DNA of 64,000 nucleotides from Prosthecobacter dejongeii (GTDB lineage Bacteria > Verrucomicrobiota > Verrucomicrobiia > Verrucomicrobiales > Verrucomicrobiaceae): the NCBI RefSeq assembly GCF_014203045.1, contig NZ_JACHIF010000009.1, positions 186,001 through 250,000 of the forward strand. The letters are read 5' to 3'. Shown here one piece after another: positions 44,515 through 53,616 of the stretch. Positions within the stretch are counted from its first letter, which is position 1, and each line of letters begins with the position of its first letter. A program made the translations under genes and the position numbers. The notes beneath the pieces were generated by a model. That model was not told the origin of the DNA. It ran no database searches and saw only the letters and a list, made by a program, of their open reading frames with translations.

Positions 44515-45612
44515 ATGAAGTTCACGATCAGCAAGGAATCTCTCCAGCAGGCCATTCAGCAAGTGCAGCACGTCGTCAGTGCACGCACCACCCTGGCCAT
44601 CCTCTCTAACGTCCTGCTCCGCGCCAAAAATGGCGTGCTGGAACTGACCACAACGGACCTGGATGTCGGCGTGACTTGCAGCGTTGCCGCTGAGGTCGAG
44701 GAAGAAGGGGCCACCACCCTGCCGGCCCGCCGTCTGGCCACGATCATTCGTGAGCTTCCTGCGGAAGACATCCAGATCAGCGTGGATGAGAAAAACGTCG
44801 CTTCCATCCGCAGCGGCCCGTCCTATTTCAAGGTGCTGGGCCTTACCAGCGAGGAATTCCCTGCCCTGCCCCGCTTTGACGACGCCCGTGAGTTCAAGAT
44901 TGATCAGCAGATTCTGCGCGATTGCCTGAAAAAGACATCCTATGCCATCTCGACCGACGAAACTCGTTATGTGCTGAACGGCATCCTTTTCTCCTTCAAG
45001 AACAACACCCTGACCATGGTGGCCACGGATGGCCGTCGTCTGGCCATGGTGGAGCAGGAACTGGAATTCCCCCAGAGCCAGGAAGTGGACATCATCGTTC
45101 CGACCAAGGCTGTGAACGAACTGGCCCGCCTTTGCGGCGACTTAGGCGAGGTGATCATTCGCGTGACCAGCAGCCAGGTAGGTTTTGACCTGGGTGACAG
45201 CCTGCTCATCAGCAAGCTGATCGACGGCAACTATCCGAACTACCGCCAGGTGATCCCCGGCGAAGCCAAGGAGCGCATCGCCCTGGAGCGCGAAGTTTTC
45301 CTGAAGGCTATCAGCCGTGTGTCCCTCCTCGCCAGTGAGAAGTCGAACTCGGTGAAGTTCCAGTTCACCCCTGGGCAGGTGGAAATCATCGCCAGCAGCC
45401 CGGACATCGGGGAAGCGCGTGAAACCATCCCCCTCAATTACAAGGGTGCCTCCATCACCATCGCTTTCAATCCGGAGTTCACCATGGCCCCGCTGCGCAA
45501 CCTCAGCGCGGATGAAGTGTATCTTCACTTGATTGATGAAATCAGTCCTGGCGTTCTCCGCACCGGCACCAATTTCCTCTACGTGCTCATGCCCATGCGC
45601 GTGAACAGTTAA
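44515..45612 (+). CDS. dnaN: DNA polymerase III beta subunit (sliding clamp)
   Basis: 365 residues, normal length. MKFTISKESLQQAIQQVQHVVSART, ELTTTDLDVGVTC, TRYVLNGILFSFKN, VATDGRRLAMVEQ and LIDGNYPNYRQVIP mark the three clamp domains, and the tail is VLMPMRVNS. The clamp tethers polymerase to DNA. dnaA and recF are not beside it, so it is not at the usual origin cluster. It starts the run leading to tyrA and aroA. Confidence 0.96.
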   Translation: MKFTISKESLQQAIQQVQHVVSARTTLAILSNVLLRAKNGVLELTTTDLDVGVTCSVAAEVEEEGATTLPARRLATIIRELPAEDIQISVDEKNVASIRSGPSYFKVLGLTSEEFPALPRFDDAREFKIDQQILRDCLKKTSYAISTDETRYVLNGILFSFKNNTLTMVATDGRRLAMVEQELEFPQSQEVDIIVPTKAVNELARLCGDLGEVIIRVTSSQVGFDLGDSLLISKLIDGNYPNYRQVIPGEAKERIALEREVFLKAISRVSLLASEKSNSVKFQFTPGQVEIIASSPDIGEARETIPLNYKGASITIAFNPEFTMAPLRNLSADEVYLHLIDEISPGVLRTGTNFLYVLMPMRVNS

Positions 45613-45633
45613 CCTCCCTACCCCACACTCCCG

Positions 45634-46143
45634 ATGCAGCGCTCCACGCATCTCCTCGTCCTCACTGCGATCACGGCATCGCTCGCCAGTTGCTACGGCC
45701 CAGATCCACGCCCCTTCGCGGGACGTGGACGCTCTCTGGATCAGCCCCCACGCTATGGCGACCCGAACCGTTACGTGGAGCCCATCGCCCCGACGCCGGC
45801 TCCAGTCGGCCCGCAGGTCCCGGTGCCCAATTTGGACCCAACGGCCCCGGTGGTGGATCCTGGACTCTCGGTCACCCCTCCAGGGATTCAGCCGACTGTC
45901 CCAGGTGGCACGGTGACACCGCCAGCGGTAACCACCCCGCCTGTGATCACCACGCCGTCCACCCCACCAGCCGTCACACCACCACCTGCCGGGGATGTGC
46001 CCTATGCCCGTGCGGTTCCGGGTAAACCTGGGTTTGTTTACAGCCCCAAGGATCCCAAGAAAGTCATCAGTGTGGAAGGGCTTCGCCCAGGCCAGAAGGC
46101 CCGCGATCCGGAAACAGGTGACATCTTCCGCGTGCCGTATTAA
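45634..46143 (+). CDS. Proline-rich lipoprotein
   Basis: 169 residues with a lipobox (ITASLASC). The middle (about 45-125) is very rich in Pro, Thr and Val (VTPPGIQPTVPGGTVTPP), so probably an extended spacer through the wall. The end (RAVPGKPGFVYSPKDPKKVISVEGLRPGQKARDPETGDIF) is conserved-looking. Located 22 bases after dnaN. Function unknown. Confidence 0.8.
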   Translation: MQRSTHLLVLTAITASLASCYGPDPRPFAGRGRSLDQPPRYGDPNRYVEPIAPTPAPVGPQVPVPNLDPTAPVVDPGLSVTPPGIQPTVPGGTVTPPAVTTPPVITTPSTPPAVTPPPAGDVPYARAVPGKPGFVYSPKDPKKVISVEGLRPGQKARDPETGDIFRVPY

Positions 46144-46152
46144 GCCTCGCGA

Positions 46153-47010
46153 GTGATCGTGGAAAGAATCATTGCCATTTTTGGACCCGGATTGCTCGGT
46201 GGGTCTTTAGCTCTTGCTGTACAACAGCGCATTCCAGGGGCGAAACTACGCCTGTGGGCTAGACGTGAAAACGCGGAGGCAGGCATCCGCTCACGGGGAA
46301 TTCAGGCAGATTTTTTTACAGATGCCGCGGCCGCTGCGGAAGGTGCCTCTCTCATCATCCTCTGCACGCCTGTGGAGACGATGGCAACCCTGGCTGAGCA
46401 AATCACGCAAGGTCAACTCGCCGACGATTGCCTGATCACCGATGTGGGCAGCGTGAAAGGCAGCGTGGTTCGCGCTCTGCACCCCATTCTCGGTTCACGC
46501 TTCATTGGCAGTCATCCCATGGCAGGGTCTGAAAAAACAGGCATTGAGGTGGCGCGGGCAGATCTTTTTCAAAACGCCACCTGCTTACTGACGCCTATCG
46601 GCGCAGAAAATGCCGAACTTCCCCGCCTGAAAAACTTTTGGCAGGCTCTAGGTTGTCGAGTTCTGCAAATGTCTCCCGAGGAGCACGATGAAAAGGTGGC
46701 CCGTATTTCCCACCTGCCGCACATGATGGCCGCCGTGACCACATTGGCCGCCTTACGCACGGACCTAAGTGCGGTGGCCTGCGTGGCCAATGGCTTTCGC
46801 GACACTACCCGCGTGGCCGGAGGTGACCCCGGCTTGTGGACAGGCATTGCCCTGGAAAACCGCCCTGCCTTGACGGCTCAACTGCGTGCTGCGGCGGACA
46901 CTTTGACAGAGCTTCTTGAAATCCTCGACAAGCCGGACGAAGAAGAACTCCGCCGCTTCCTAGCCGAGGCCCAAAGCCTGCGCAGGACCGTCCCGGCGGC
47001 AGTCTCCTGA
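46153..47010 (+). CDS. tyrA: Prephenate/arogenate dehydrogenase
   Basis: 285 residues with a GTG start nine bases behind the lipoprotein stop. IIAIFGPGLLGGSLAL is the NAD-binding GxGxxG-type loop. ITDVGSVKGSVV, IGSHPMAGSEKTG and ISHLPHMMAAVTTLAAL are TyrA signatures including the catalytic His. It converts prephenate to 4-hydroxyphenylpyruvate for tyrosine synthesis. It is one base from aroA, so the two are translationally linked. Confidence 0.93.
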   Translation: MIVERIIAIFGPGLLGGSLALAVQQRIPGAKLRLWARRENAEAGIRSRGIQADFFTDAAAAAEGASLIILCTPVETMATLAEQITQGQLADDCLITDVGSVKGSVVRALHPILGSRFIGSHPMAGSEKTGIEVARADLFQNATCLLTPIGAENAELPRLKNFWQALGCRVLQMSPEEHDEKVARISHLPHMMAAVTTLAALRTDLSAVACVANGFRDTTRVAGGDPGLWTGIALENRPALTAQLRAAADTLTELLEILDKPDEEELRRFLAEAQSLRRTVPAAVS

Positions 47011-47011
47011 T

Positions 47012-48370
47012 ATGGCCACTCTGAAAGTCCGAAAGCTCAAATCCTTCCCCGCCGAAATCTCCGTTCCTGGCGATAAAAGCATCAGTCACCGCGCCGCTAT
47101 GTTTGCGGGCATGGCCTCAGGCACCACTGTCATTGACGGCTTCCTGCCCAGCGAAGACTGCTTGTGCTCCGTCAAGGCCATGGAAGCCATGGGTGCCAAG
47201 GTAGAACCTCTGGAAGAAACCGACGGCATCGGCCTGACCAAGCTGGCCATTACGGGTAATGGCCCCCAGCTCAAGGCCCCTTCTGGCCCGGTGGATTGCG
47301 GCAATTCGGGCACCACCATTCGCCTCCTTTCCGGCATCCTCGCTGGCCAGGCATTCACCACTGAGATGTTTGGGGATGCCTCCCTTTCCAAACGCCCGAT
47401 GAAACGCGTGGCCGACCCACTGCGCCTGATGGGAGCTAAGGTGGAAGGCCAGGGCGAGAAAATTTGCGCTCCCTTAAAAGTCACGGGTGGCTCGTTGCAG
47501 GCCATCACTTACACCCTGCCCATGGCCAGCGCCCAGGTGAAGTCTGCCATCCTACTGGCAGGTCTGTATGCACCGGGCAAGACCACCGTTATCGAGCCCG
47601 TGGCCACTCGAAATCACACGGAGCGTATCATGTCCCACTTTGGCATCAAGTGGCTGCGTGAGGGCAATGCCATCTCCGTCTATGGCGGTCAATCCGCCCG
47701 CGCGACGGACATCGTCGTGCCAGGAGACATCTCTAGTGCCGCCTTCTGGATGGTAGCCTCCGCTGCCAGCCCGGGCCAGCAGATCACGCTCAAGAACGTT
47801 GGTCTCAACCCCACACGCACAGGCGTGATCAATGTGCTGTTGCGCATGGGGGCCCACATTCATAATTCCGAGGAAACCACCGACGGTGAACCCCGTGGCA
47901 ACGTTACTGTCAAAGGTGGCGACCTGAATGCCACCGTTATCGGCGGTGCGGAGATCCCCAACGTCATTGACGAGTTGCCCATCCTCGCTGTCGCCGCCGC
48001 GCTGGCTCGTGGAAAGACCCGTATCCAGGATGCGCACGAACTGCGAGTGAAGGAAACGGACCGCATCGCGGCCGTGGCCGAGAACCTGCGCCGCATGGGT
48101 GTGACCGTCACCGAATTTGACGACGGCATGGAAATCGAAGGCGGTGCCCAGCTTCAGGGTGCCACCATCAGCACTTACCATGACCACCGCATCGCCATGG
48201 CCTTTGCCATCGCTGGCCTGTTTGCTGATGGCGAAACGGTCATCGAAGGCTCCGAGTGCATCGGCACCAGCTACCCTGGCTTTGAGCATGACCTCGCGCT
48301 ATTCTTGAAAAATGAAAATGGAGAAACTCCCATTCCGGTGATCTCCCGTATCCCCCGCAAAGTGGGCTAA
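47012..48370 (+). CDS. aroA: 3-phosphoshikimate 1-carboxyvinyltransferase (EPSP synthase)
   Basis: 452 residues. VPGDKSISHRAAMFAGMASG is the PEP/shikimate-phosphate site, followed by DCGNSGTTIRLLSGILAG, GDASLSKRPMKRV, LPMASAQVKSAILLAGL and ELRVKETDRIAAVAENL. It joins shikimate-3-phosphate and PEP in the shikimate pathway. Pairing with tyrA and cmk is common in bacteria. Confidence 0.96.
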   Translation: MATLKVRKLKSFPAEISVPGDKSISHRAAMFAGMASGTTVIDGFLPSEDCLCSVKAMEAMGAKVEPLEETDGIGLTKLAITGNGPQLKAPSGPVDCGNSGTTIRLLSGILAGQAFTTEMFGDASLSKRPMKRVADPLRLMGAKVEGQGEKICAPLKVTGGSLQAITYTLPMASAQVKSAILLAGLYAPGKTTVIEPVATRNHTERIMSHFGIKWLREGNAISVYGGQSARATDIVVPGDISSAAFWMVASAASPGQQITLKNVGLNPTRTGVINVLLRMGAHIHNSEETTDGEPRGNVTVKGGDLNATVIGGAEIPNVIDELPILAVAAALARGKTRIQDAHELRVKETDRIAAVAENLRRMGVTVTEFDDGMEIEGGAQLQGATISTYHDHRIAMAFAIAGLFADGETVIEGSECIGTSYPGFEHDLALFLKNENGETPIPVISRIPRKVG

Positions 48371-48415
48371 GCACACGTTAGTATCGTCCCCGTATTCGAC
48401 TGTTATTTTTCCGTC

Positions 48416-49057
48416 ATGCCTTCCTCTACCGTGATCACTATCGACGGCCCTGCTGCCTCTGGCAAAAGCAGTGTCGCCCGCATCCTCGCCCAACGGCTAG
48501 GCTACATTTACGTGAACACGGGCAACATGTATCGCGCCATGACCTGGGCGGTTTTGCAGACAGGCATTGACCCGAATGACCAGGACGCTGTGCGTCAGGC
48601 GGCTGCAGGGATCGTGGTGGATTCACCCGTTACCGAAGGCCAGACGCAGGTCTCCATCAGCGGTCGCATCCTTTCCGCCGAAGACCTCAATAGCGACCCC
48701 GTGAATCGTGGAGTGTCCCTGGTCGCTCGCGTGCCGGAAGTCCGCTCCCGCCTCGTCGCGGATCAGCGTGCCTTGGCCGATCTCGGTCCTCTGGTTATGG
48801 AAGGTCGCGACATCGGCAGCGTGGTGTTCCCAGAAAGTCCGCTGAAGTTTTACATTGATGCCAGCGAAGAAGTCCGGGCAGCCCGCCGCAGTGCACAAGG
48901 GCATACGGATCAAGTCGCAGAGCGAGATCGCCTAGACTCCACCCGCAAGACTTCCCCGCTTGTGATTCCAGAAGGGGCGGTGGTCATTGATAACAGTCAC
49001 CTCACACTGGAAGGTGCCGTGCAAGCGGTGCTGGATCGCCTGCCCCCCACTGAGTAA
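48416..49057 (+). CDS. cmk: Cytidylate kinase
   Basis: 213 residues. ITIDGPAASGKSSVARILAQRLGYIYVNTGNMYRAMTW is the P-loop and CMP site; GRDIGSVVFPESPLKFYIDASEEVRAARR and ERDRLDSTRKTSPL form the lid region. It phosphorylates CMP and dCMP. It ends two bases before plsC. Confidence 0.96.
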   Translation: MPSSTVITIDGPAASGKSSVARILAQRLGYIYVNTGNMYRAMTWAVLQTGIDPNDQDAVRQAAAGIVVDSPVTEGQTQVSISGRILSAEDLNSDPVNRGVSLVARVPEVRSRLVADQRALADLGPLVMEGRDIGSVVFPESPLKFYIDASEEVRAARRSAQGHTDQVAERDRLDSTRKTSPLVIPEGAVVIDNSHLTLEGAVQAVLDRLPPTE

Positions 49058-49059
49058 GC

Positions 49060-49671
49060 ATGAATCTTTCCTACCGCATCGGGCACACCATTTTCCGGGC
49101 TGTCGCTCGGAGTTTTTATGACTTTCGAGTCGTCGGTGAAGAGAACCTGAATCTCGCCGGTCCCGCCCTTATCGTGGCCAATCACGTTAGCTTTCTGGAT
49201 CCACCGTTCATCGGACAGGCCTTTGATGAGCCCCTGTATTTCTTTGCCCGCAAAAGCCTGTTTGATCACCCCATGGCAGGCAAACTCCTGCGCAGTTGGC
49301 AGACGATACCGGTGGATAAGGACAAGCCCGATGCCTCCAGCCTGAAGTCCACCATCCGTCTTCTGAAAAGCGGAAAAAAGGTGCTGATGTTTCCTGAGGG
49401 CACTCGCAGTTTCGATGGGAAACCACAAAAGGCAGAAGCTGGCGTGGGTCTATTCATCGCCAAAAGCAGTGCCCCCGTTCTGCCCGTGCGCATTTATGGC
49501 AGCTACGAGGCCTACCCACGCGGAGCCAAGTTTCTACGGCCAGCCCAAATTCGTCTCGTGGTCGGAAAACCCTACCAGCCAGACCTCAAAGCGCACCGCG
49601 AAGAAGGCCGCGATCTTTATCAAGCTCTTGCCGATGAAGTGATGGAACGCATCAGCGAGCTGACGCTGTAA
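49060..49671 (+). CDS. plsC: 1-acyl-sn-glycerol-3-phosphate acyltransferase
   Basis: 203 residues. IVANHVSFLDPPFIGQ contains the catalytic His-x4-Asp, and LMFPEGTRSFDG the phosphate site. It adds the second acyl chain in phospholipid synthesis at the inner membrane. cmk-plsC neighbours are common; in other genomes rpsA follows, here a convergent oxidoreductase gene does. Confidence 0.93.
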   Translation: MNLSYRIGHTIFRAVARSFYDFRVVGEENLNLAGPALIVANHVSFLDPPFIGQAFDEPLYFFARKSLFDHPMAGKLLRSWQTIPVDKDKPDASSLKSTIRLLKSGKKVLMFPEGTRSFDGKPQKAEAGVGLFIAKSSAPVLPVRIYGSYEAYPRGAKFLRPAQIRLVVGKPYQPDLKAHREEGRDLYQALADEVMERISELTL

Positions 49672-49700
49672 GCAGACCCGTTGATTAACAACGGATCTGC
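49672..49700 (+). terminator. Hairpin after plsC
   Basis: A 12-bp stem with one mismatch (49672-49683 with 49689-49700, loop of 5) begins at the stop codon of plsC. No T run follows, so termination is uncertain. Confidence 0.45.
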
Positions 49701-49719
49701 CAGACAACAAACAAGAGTG

Positions 49720-51054
49720 CTACGCGCCCTTATTTTCCTTCGCCTGATCTTCAGGCTTCTTTGGTTCGGGAATTTGGAACTTGGTGATACCCGGCATCGG
49801 CATGGGAGTAGGCTTGAAGCTGTCTCCCCATTTCAGCGTATCTGGAGCCAGATCCTGGGTGCAATCCAGCATCTGCTGCCAGGTCAAAAGCTGCCCAGTG
49901 TAGGCGGCTTCACGGCCCATGATGCCAACAAGCGTGGATAGCATCATACGATTTCCGTCATTGATGACCTCGCCTTTGCGGATGGCATTAAAGAGAGCTT
50001 CATGCTCCAGGTCATACATGTTCTTATCCTCACCTTTGAAGCGCCAACGCTTTTGCCCATCAATGAAAGGAGCTGCGCCTTTGCCAATGATGAGCGCTCC
50101 CTTTTCACCTCGGATGATGTCCTGATTGTGCCCCTGGCAACCTTTGATCTGCCGATTGGCGAGGTGGCAGTAGATGCCATTGCCCCACTCATAGGCGGCA
50201 TGAAAGTGGTCAAAGATATTGCCGTCTTCCGCTGGGATCTGACGCCCACCGGTGGCGATGCAACTGAGCGGCGGCTTATCCCCCATAGCCCAGCAAAGTT
50301 TGTCCACACTGTGCACGGCCTGCTCCACGATGCTGTCCCCGCTGAGCCAGGAGAAATTATACCAGTTCCGCACCTGCCACTCCACATCGCTCATACCTGC
50401 TGGACGACCGCTCGCTGGCGGCATCGGCTTCACAGGGCCTGTATGATAGGTGGCCAAAATGCTGGTCACATCGCCGATCTGGCCATCCTGCAATCGTGAA
50501 AAAGCTTCTTTGCGGGAGGTGCTGTAGCGCCAGCAGTAGCCAGCCACGATGTTCAGCTTCTTCTCCGCCGCTTTCTTCACCGCCGCCATAGCGAGGTGAT
50601 AACCAATGGTATCCACTGCCATGGGCTTTTCGGCAAAGATATGTTTCCCCGCATCCACTGCCGCCATGAGGTGCACTGGGCGGAACCCTGGAGGGCTAGC
50701 CAGCAGGACCACGTCCACCCCGGAATCAATAAGCTTCTGGTAAGCATCCAGGCCGATGAACTTCTTGTCCGGCTTCACATCCACACGGTCAGGATACTTC
50801 TGCGAGAGGCTATTGATGCTACCTTCGATCTGCTTTTCGTCCACGTCCGCCATGGCGACGAGTTTGGCATTGTAGTCGGCCCCCAAAGCCTGAGAGGCAG
50901 CGCCCGTGCCACGGCCACCACAGCCGACGAGACCGATGCGAAGGGTTTCACTGGAGTCAGCCTTTTGTTGAGCACGTAACGTGCTAGAGGCAGTGAGGAT
51001 GGCGGCGGCCCCAGTGGTCTGGGCGAATTGGCGGCGGGTTAAAAGGGAAGTCAT
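49720..51054 (-). CDS. Tat-exported Gfo/Idh/MocA oxidoreductase
   Basis: 444 residues from ATG 51054; ATG 51075 (MRDYSNS) is an alternative but lies directly after AGGAG with no spacing. The twin-arginine signal is LLTRRQFAQTTGAAA. The Rossmann loop is RIGLVGCGGRGTGAA, the catalytic motif AEKPMAV is canonical, and VEQAVHSVDKLCWAMG follows. Exported oxidoreductases of this kind act on sugars or related polyols. Together with the two genes downstream on the same strand it forms a possible carbohydrate cluster. Confidence 0.9.
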   Translation of the reverse strand: MTSLLTRRQFAQTTGAAAILTASSTLRAQQKADSSETLRIGLVGCGGRGTGAASQALGADYNAKLVAMADVDEKQIEGSINSLSQKYPDRVDVKPDKKFIGLDAYQKLIDSGVDVVLLASPPGFRPVHLMAAVDAGKHIFAEKPMAVDTIGYHLAMAAVKKAAEKKLNIVAGYCWRYSTSRKEAFSRLQDGQIGDVTSILATYHTGPVKPMPPASGRPAGMSDVEWQVRNWYNFSWLSGDSIVEQAVHSVDKLCWAMGDKPPLSCIATGGRQIPAEDGNIFDHFHAAYEWGNGIYCHLANRQIKGCQGHNQDIIRGEKGALIIGKGAAPFIDGQKRWRFKGEDKNMYDLEHEALFNAIRKGEVINDGNRMMLSTLVGIMGREAAYTGQLLTWQQMLDCTQDLAPDTLKWGDSFKPTPMPMPGITKFQIPEPKKPEDQAKENKGA

Positions 51055-51141
51055 GGAATTGGAGTAATCGCGCATCTCCTTGCCGTCCTTTCGCGGAACT
51101 GGTGACGCAATGTGGGCCGATTGTGACAACACGCAGAGCCC

Positions 51142-51175
51142 AAAAGAAAACGCCCCACCCGATGCAGGTGAGGCG
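51142..51175 (-). terminator. Intrinsic terminator after the PQQ-like gene
   Basis: Arms 51151-51159 and 51167-51175 form a 9-bp stem with one G-T pair. On the minus strand T4-C-T4 follows (51150-51142). Confidence 0.8.
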
Positions 51176-51197
51176 CTTAAAGAAAAATCCAGATCCG

Positions 51198-52427
51198 TTA
51201 CTTGCCGCTCACATCAAAGGAGAACAGAAGCTCTTGATCACGAAGGTAAAGCTTGCCACCGCTCACCACGGGGTGAACCCAGATCATGCCCTTGGGATTC
51301 CGCTGAGTCGTCTGAGGTTGCAGGGTGAAACGACCATGCTCTTCCCAGCCCTTTGGATTGGCCTCAATAAGCACCACCGTGCCGGTTTTTTCTTCCAGCA
51401 AATACAGCATGCCATCCGCAGAGTGGATAGCCCCTTTGCCCAGTAGCTTCTTCTCAGCCCACTTCACCGCACCCGTTTTAAAGTCCAGGCAGGTCCAGCC
51501 CGCCTTGTCGGAATAACCATAAAGATGACCCTCCACCAGCACCATGCCGCCGTGATGATTCACCATGTCGGTGCTGGCATAGAGCTCTTCGATCTCATTT
51601 CCCGCCTTGATTTTAAAAGACTTGCAACCAACTCCGTAGCCCGCCGCAACAAAGACCTGCCCGTCCTGGAAGAGCGGGGTGGGGATCACGGCTGTCTTGC
51701 CTGGAAACTCGGTCTTCCACAGCAGTTTACCATCCGCTGCATTCACACCAGCCACGCTCTGCATGGTGAGCTGAATGAGCTGGCGTGCACCATTGTGATC
51801 CACCGCAATGATGGAGGAATACTGCGCCGGGTCCGTCCATTCGGCTGACTGCCAGACTTTCTTCCCGGTAGCTTTATCAAAAGCCGCGAGCGTGCCCTGG
51901 GCTCCACCTGGAGTGACGATGACGAGATTGCCATCCACCAGCGGGCTCTCGCAATAGCCCCATCCAGGAACCTTGCCGCCCAGGCTATCCATCGTCGTGC
52001 GCCAGATTTCTTTCCCATCGGCCGCATTCAGACACACCAGGGTCCCCTTCCCGCCCATGGCATAGACTTTGTCGCCATCCACAGTCGGGCTGCTGCGCGG
52101 GCCATCGCCCCAACCATTGGTCAGCAGGGCTCCTGCTTCGGCGGCCCATTTTTCCTTTCCCGTCGCTGCATCCACGGCGATCACATACTCCACCACGTCG
52201 CGAGCACCCAGCGTGTAAACCGTGTCTCCCACGACAGCAAAGCCGGCATACCCCAAGCCAACATCTTTGTTCAGCCACACCTGCTTAGGGCCGCTGGCAG
52301 GCCACTTTTTCAGCAGGCCAGTTTCAGAGGAAATGTCTTTGCGGTCAGCTCCGCGAAAGGTCGGCCAGTCTGCAGCTTGAACTGAAAGACTGAGGAGGAG
52401 AAAAGCAGGGAGAAAGAAAGGCTTCAT
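51198..52427 (-). CDS. PQQ-like beta-propeller protein
   Basis: 409 residues from ATG 52427; a longer frame to 52511 has no signal-like start. A signal peptide (MKPFFLPAFLLLSLSVQA) leads to DWPTFRGADRKDIS and then propeller repeats: YVIAVDAATGKEKW, LVCLNAADGKEIW, LAAFDKATGKKVW, VAGVNAADGKLLW. These are the A-G-x-W docking motifs of the PQQ-type fold. In PVC bacteria such proteins are often accessory and lack the cofactor. It follows the third oxidoreductase gene on the same strand. Confidence 0.88.
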   Translation of the reverse strand: MKPFFLPAFLLLSLSVQAADWPTFRGADRKDISSETGLLKKWPASGPKQVWLNKDVGLGYAGFAVVGDTVYTLGARDVVEYVIAVDAATGKEKWAAEAGALLTNGWGDGPRSSPTVDGDKVYAMGGKGTLVCLNAADGKEIWRTTMDSLGGKVPGWGYCESPLVDGNLVIVTPGGAQGTLAAFDKATGKKVWQSAEWTDPAQYSSIIAVDHNGARQLIQLTMQSVAGVNAADGKLLWKTEFPGKTAVIPTPLFQDGQVFVAAGYGVGCKSFKIKAGNEIEELYASTDMVNHHGGMVLVEGHLYGYSDKAGWTCLDFKTGAVKWAEKKLLGKGAIHSADGMLYLLEEKTGTVVLIEANPKGWEEHGRFTLQPQTTQRNPKGMIWVHPVVSGGKLYLRDQELLFSFDVSGK

Positions 52428-52520
52428 GATCAGAAAGAGAAACGAGAGTCGCTGTGGAACGTTTCGATTGAGCCGGATAAGACCAGGAAATGCGAGCAAA
52501 ATCTTGGCCACCTGAGCTGA

Positions 52521-53570
52521 CTAAGGCTTTTCCCAGGCCCCAGCCGCTTTCAAAACAGTCTCATGGAGAGCGATGTCGTGAGCCGCATCCCAAGCCAAGG
52601 CTTTTTCCCCACGAACCACCTTCGCCAAGTCCACAAACTCAAGATCGTAGCGTCCCTTCGGCACGTCCATCTGGATGGATTGCGTCCCCTTTTTATAAGA
52701 TCCACGCGCCTGTTTCAGTGAGAGATTCACCTTGCCTGATTCCAAGGGCACGATCTCCAAGGTGCCTTCCGTACCGGTGACATTAAACCGACGGCGAGGT
52801 CCGCCAAAAGGGTCAGTGTGATTACAGCGCACCACCGCAGTGGCTTTCGAATATTGCAAAACAGCCATCTGGTTATCCTTCACTCCATCGCTGCCATTCG
52901 GGGTCGAAAAAGGCTGCACTGCGGTCGGCCGCCCCATCAAGGTGACAATGACGTCCATGACATGGCAACCCAGTTCAAAGATGCCTCCCCCCGGCAGGGC
53001 ACCGATATCCTTGCGCGTCGCCGCATCGGCCAGCTTGCCCATGGCCGCATCAATCTCCGTGATCTCCCCCAGCCAGCCTTCACGCACCGCTTTGAAAAGC
53101 AACTCAAAGGCTGGATTGTAACGCAGCATGTAGCCCATCTGCACCGTGAGTCCGCGCTTCTCCGCCTCTAAACGCATCGCCTTAAATTCCGCATGTCCGA
53201 GCGCTCCAGGCTTATCCAGATGGATGTGCTTGCCCTCCTGCACGCAGCGCATAGCCACCGCACAGGAGGTATCCACACGCGTCTCTACCACCACCGCTTT
53301 CAGCCCGTCGGTGCCCAGCAGTTGCTCTTCTGAAAGTATGGGCAGGCCTTGATAGATAGCAGACTCCTTCACTGAGGCATGCAAGGCAGTATCAGGCTCA
53401 GTCACTCCGACTACGTCCCACACTTCTTTGAGGCCACGTATCGCGCCCATTTTACCGCCTGCATGGGAGTGGGTGGTGCCGATCTGGCCGATGCGAAGCC
53501 GAGGCTCTGCGGCAAAGCTAGAACTGGCGACCAGGGCGGAGGCAGTGGTGATGAAATGGCGGCGAGTCAT
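52521..53570 (-). CDS. Tat-exported Gfo/Idh/MocA oxidoreductase
   Basis: 349 residues. MTRRHFITTASALVASSSFA is a short twin-arginine signal. The first fold begins LRIGQIGTTHSHAGG, less regular than the usual GxGxxG. The EKP motif is Asp-Lys-Pro (HLDKPGALG). ELGCHVMDVIVTLMG is the C-terminal His region. It is shorter than the two other members here. It precedes the PQQ-like gene by about 90 bases on the same strand. Confidence 0.88.
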   Translation of the reverse strand: MTRRHFITTASALVASSSFAAEPRLRIGQIGTTHSHAGGKMGAIRGLKEVWDVVGVTEPDTALHASVKESAIYQGLPILSEEQLLGTDGLKAVVVETRVDTSCAVAMRCVQEGKHIHLDKPGALGHAEFKAMRLEAEKRGLTVQMGYMLRYNPAFELLFKAVREGWLGEITEIDAAMGKLADAATRKDIGALPGGGIFELGCHVMDVIVTLMGRPTAVQPFSTPNGSDGVKDNQMAVLQYSKATAVVRCNHTDPFGGPRRRFNVTGTEGTLEIVPLESGKVNLSLKQARGSYKKGTQSIQMDVPKGRYDLEFVDLAKVVRGEKALAWDAAHDIALHETVLKAAGAWEKP

Positions 53571-53616
53571 GATCCGAAACTAAACGCCTTCCAAACCGAT
53601 TCTCTCCCGCAAATTG

